Position numbers and translations under genes: made by a program. Positions 61,263 to 64,000 of a stretch of DNA of 64,000 nucleotides are shown here, in pieces. Below the pieces are notes generated by a model, which was given only the letters and a program-made list of their open reading frames with translations, ran no database searches and had not been told where the DNA came from. Each line of letters begins with the position of its first letter. Within the stretch, counting starts at the first letter, position 1. Source of the stretch: Litoditis marina. Taxonomy: Eukaryota; Nematoda; Chromadorea; Rhabditida; Rhabditidae. Location: assembly GCA_964036275.1 (NCBI GenBank), contig OZ038440.1:10205690-10269689 (forward strand), read 5' to 3'.

Positions 61263-62461
61263 TATACCTAAAACACGAAAATAGATTACTTTAAGTGAAA
61301 GGTGACTAACTATTCAAAATATGATGAAAACATGTAAAAATTGTTTAAACAAATATATAACGACAACAAAAGGGGGAAACAGAGCAGAAATAGCAATGGC
61401 AACATTCAGATTCGCTGATCAAGAGACCATAATTCGTTGATGTCAGAGTTCAAGCATACGAAAACATGAAAAATGATGTAAAATAATATAAACTGAAAAT
61501 TGAACTAATTTAAATGTTTTTAAAAAACGGAAACGCACACCGTTACCCGCGGTTTAAGGCGTCAATCTAAATTTAGCCAAAGACGCACAGACCGATCCGC
61601 GCGGGACGCAAATCACACCTATCGGTTAAAATACGAGCGTTTTTGGATAAAGACGTGTGTTTCCCTCATTATCCGGAACGTTCAAAAAACAGAAAAAAAT
61701 AAATTTCAAGCATACCCCTTCCACGAATAGAAACTACAGTTCTCGCCTAATCAAGTGCGGTGAAATGTATTGTTTACATTACGCGTCGGTACACAGGTAC
61801 AGTATGAAACCATATCTATCACATTGTTTTTGACATGTAACGGTTAAGACAAAGCTATAAAATTTTGGGTTTTCCACCTTCATGTAACAAAATAATGTGA
61901 TTTGAGCATAATGCGAGTTGATGGAAGTACACTGTGTATCTGAAACTCTTCTGTCTAAAATCAACTACGAAATCATTACGAAACAACGTACAGCCGAAAA
62001 AATATTTATTATGAGCGGGACAAAGCGCAAATTTCAATGAATAACACACGGTGTCAAAATTATTAGGAGATTCAAAAGTTCTGTACAGAAGTAAACGGCA
62101 TCGTGTGAAAAATTCGCTGTTTACAACTTAAAAACAAAGGACTAGGTTTCGTATGAACTAATCCCTTGGTGGGAAGATCAGAAAGTGATCTGATTATCAT
62201 ATATTCAACATATACGTCGTCTAAGAAACAAAATCTCATTCTAACTGAAGCAAATGAGTAACATAATTGAATTCAAATTTTCACAGTTTTTGTAGCCTTT
62301 CTAAAATACTTGCAAAATAAATCGAATTCGGCGAAGAACAGAATGGCTTTCAATAACATTTCAATATGCACAAAATGGGACTAGGGGCACGCGAATTATA
62401 GGCTATAAACACATTTTTAAAATGAAAGATAAAGATTATTAGGAAAACAGAAGAAAGTTGC
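61263..62461. other. Intergenic stretch upstream of Drosha
   Basis: 1.2 kb holding the probable Drosha promoter and the 3' flank of the gene whose last exon is at 62462-62583. No coding signal recognised. Confidence 0.4.
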
Positions 62462-62583
62462 TTATGCCCAACTTCCGCCGCCGCCCTGGTCCTTGACCGC
62501 CGCGGACGGATACAGTCCGGTACCGCCCTTTCCGTCGTTGTCATCGTAGGTCGGACGCGGCTCGGCCGGATACGCACCACCAC
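62462..62583 (-). CDS. Last exon of an unidentified gene (partial)
   Basis: Reading on the minus strand, ACATTGTCAG is followed by 40 codons (phase +2 in) and a TAA at 62462. The peptide starts GGGAYPAEPRPTYDDNDGKG and ends VKDQGGGGSWA, rich in Gly, Pro and Asp. Codon use and GC content are far above the flanking sequence, as in other coding exons of this window. The upstream exons were not found and may lie beyond the inverted repeat or outside the window. I do not recognise the protein. Confidence 0.45.
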
Positions 62584-62641
62584 CTGACAATGTAGAATTA
62601 TTATTGATTTCGCTCTTCCCTAAGCAGGCTTCTCAGGCGAC

Positions 62642-63217
62642 CGCTTGCACCGGTACAGCACCAGTACAGCTGGAAAAGTGGGCGGGGCGTACCGGTACGT
62701 ACAGAGCAAAAAGTCGATAATTATCAAATTCATTGGTATAATAACCAATTTTCGAGCTTTTTTCAATTGTTTTTTGTCTAACTTCACTTTAGAAGTAGTT
62801 TCCAATATTCTAGAAATGAAAGTAATCGCTTCGCTGTTCTTATAGCTAATGATTACTCTTTTTCTGCATGTGATTTATTCATATGTGCATCGCAATAATA
62901 TATAATATGAAAAATGAGAACCTAATGTTGTTGTTGTTGTTACCATGAAAGCAATACACACGTTAACGAATGAATCTATCATTTAAACATGCCTATATTG
63001 AATATAAATAAAGCGAAATACTTGTTCTTCAGTCGGATAGATTGGAAACTACTTCTGAAGTGAAGTTAGACAAAAAAAACAATTGAAAAAAGCTCGAAAA
63101 TTGGTCATTATACCAATGAATTTGATAATTATCGACTTTTTGCCCTGTACGTACCGGTACGCACCGGTGCGCCCCGCCCACTTTTCCAGCTGTACTGGTG
63201 CTGTACCGGTGCAAGCG
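62642..63217. repeat. Large inverted repeat (fold-back element)
   Basis: The left arm (62642-62806) and right arm (63041-63217) are reverse complements over about 165-175 bp with few differences; the outer ends read CGCTTGCACCGGTACAGCAC and its complement. The spacer is about 235 bp and AT-rich. The arms include ACCGGTACGTAC and GGGGCG blocks. No coding capacity. Most likely a non-autonomous fold-back transposon. Confidence 0.9.
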
Positions 63218-63293
63218 ACGTCTAAGTTATACGGTGTATGTTTTTCCGTGTTTGTAGTTTATCAAGTCTCTGAACAAACTCTTCCTGACTTTG

Positions 63294-64000
63294 TGTAGCG
63301 GCTTTGATAAGCGGGAACAACTAGAGAGTATAGATGAATGTTCATTCGTAACTATGATAATGAAGGTACATAATAAATATAGTTACAATTATAAGAACCC
63401 TAGAGTGGCAACCTTTACACAGTGCTACATAACAACTACTGCCGTTTTCATGGTACCGCCTCTTCATGATGTCGTAGTTGCTCTCGCCTTCTGGTGACTC
63501 TTCTTCTGTGCGCTCTCTTGTTTCAGTGCCTCTCTTCGTAATTCGATATGATCATACAGGAACGATTGATTACATATGGGGGAAGTATATATGAAGATTA
63601 CGGAGTAAGTCTTTAACGAGCCTACAACATCCCCCTTTCTACAATTAAGCTCGTCCTCGAGCGGTGATAAAATAGTACAATAGAAATACCCTTCTTGAAA
63701 CCTGTGCGGTCACGACCGGAGTCGATGTACCTGAGGTCAAGGAAGACGAAAGTAACCTGGTATGTATGTGTGAATAATGTACATTATACCCTTCTTTGAA
63801 CCTGTACGGCAAAGACCGGAGTCTTGTTACCTGAGGCAAAGGCAGAAAGTAATATTTGGTATTTATAGGTATCTGACTCGAGGACTCGCTCATGATGTCT
63901 GATTGATGGGGATTATCATATCAGTTAAAGCCGTTACGAACAAGTGGAAAACATAAATGACAAAAATTTCTACTGGAGAAAGTCTACTCTGTCATCGAAA
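63294..64000 (-). mobile_element. Probable 3' end of an LTR retrotransposon (partial)
   Basis: Read on the minus strand, the order is: internal region from the window edge, a purine-rich tract (GAAAGGGGGA), then TGTTGTAGGC at 63629, ending about 335 bp later in CGCTACA at 63294. TG...CA ends with the short inverted repeat TGTTGTAG / CGCTACA, and the adjacent purine tract, are the usual LTR and polypurine-tract layout. The other LTR is outside the window, and no reverse transcriptase or integrase motif was seen here. Two diverged direct repeats of about 99 bp (63688-63775 and 63787-63870, sharing GACCGGAGTC and TACCTGAGG) lie in the internal part. Confidence 0.45.

Noticed and set aside
1..64000. 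CRISPR arrays, bacterial operons or ribosomal RNA genes
   Set aside because: Nothing in the window resembles them; repeats are dispersed, inverted or microsatellite in type, and the genes are spliced.

Overview
The window reads as nematode nuclear DNA: AT-rich, spliced genes with many introns of a few hundred bases, dense short repeats, and no bacterial features. The strongest clue is a survivin-type BIR gene followed 353 bp later, on the same strand, by the splicing and transcription coregulator SNW1/SKIP. This is the bir-1/skp-1 operon arrangement known from Caenorhabditis. Introns are longer than in Caenorhabditis, so this is probably another nematode lineage; I cannot name the species.

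Layout. Minus strand, 2456-27582: a gremlin-type BMP antagonist (2456-7242), Mediator subunit MED6 (10470-13088), a probable proteasome maturation factor of the UMP1/POMP type (13415-14941) and a SIPA1-type Rap GTPase activator (17283-27582). Plus strand, 32454-40255: bir-1 then skp-1. Minus strand, 40773-61262: a small bZIP-like factor (40773-41855), an FGFR1OP2/SIKE-type coiled-coil protein (44825-47093) and a complete 32-exon Drosha (47878-61262). The right end holds an unidentified GC-rich last exon (62462-62583), a large inverted repeat (62642-63217) and what looks like the 3' end of an LTR retrotransposon running out of the window. Gene models were built by eye by joining exons with consistent splice sites and reading phase; every complete model below sums to a whole number of codons.

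Functional picture. The genes are mostly conserved housekeeping factors (RNA processing, transcription, mitosis, proteasome assembly) plus two signalling genes (BMP antagonist, Rap GAP). Two same-strand pairs, bir-1/skp-1 and POMP-like/MED6, have nearly equal spacing (353 and 326 bp) and acceptor-like sites just before their start codons. That fits operons resolved by spliced-leader trans-splicing.

Points of interest: three apparent GC-AG introns in three genes, one beside a candidate 24-nt microexon in skp-1; a low-complexity C-terminal tail on Drosha; a 42-bp copy of a Drosha exon inside the adjacent intron; several fold-back elements; a two-copy tRNA-like SINE; and dispersed short repeat families.
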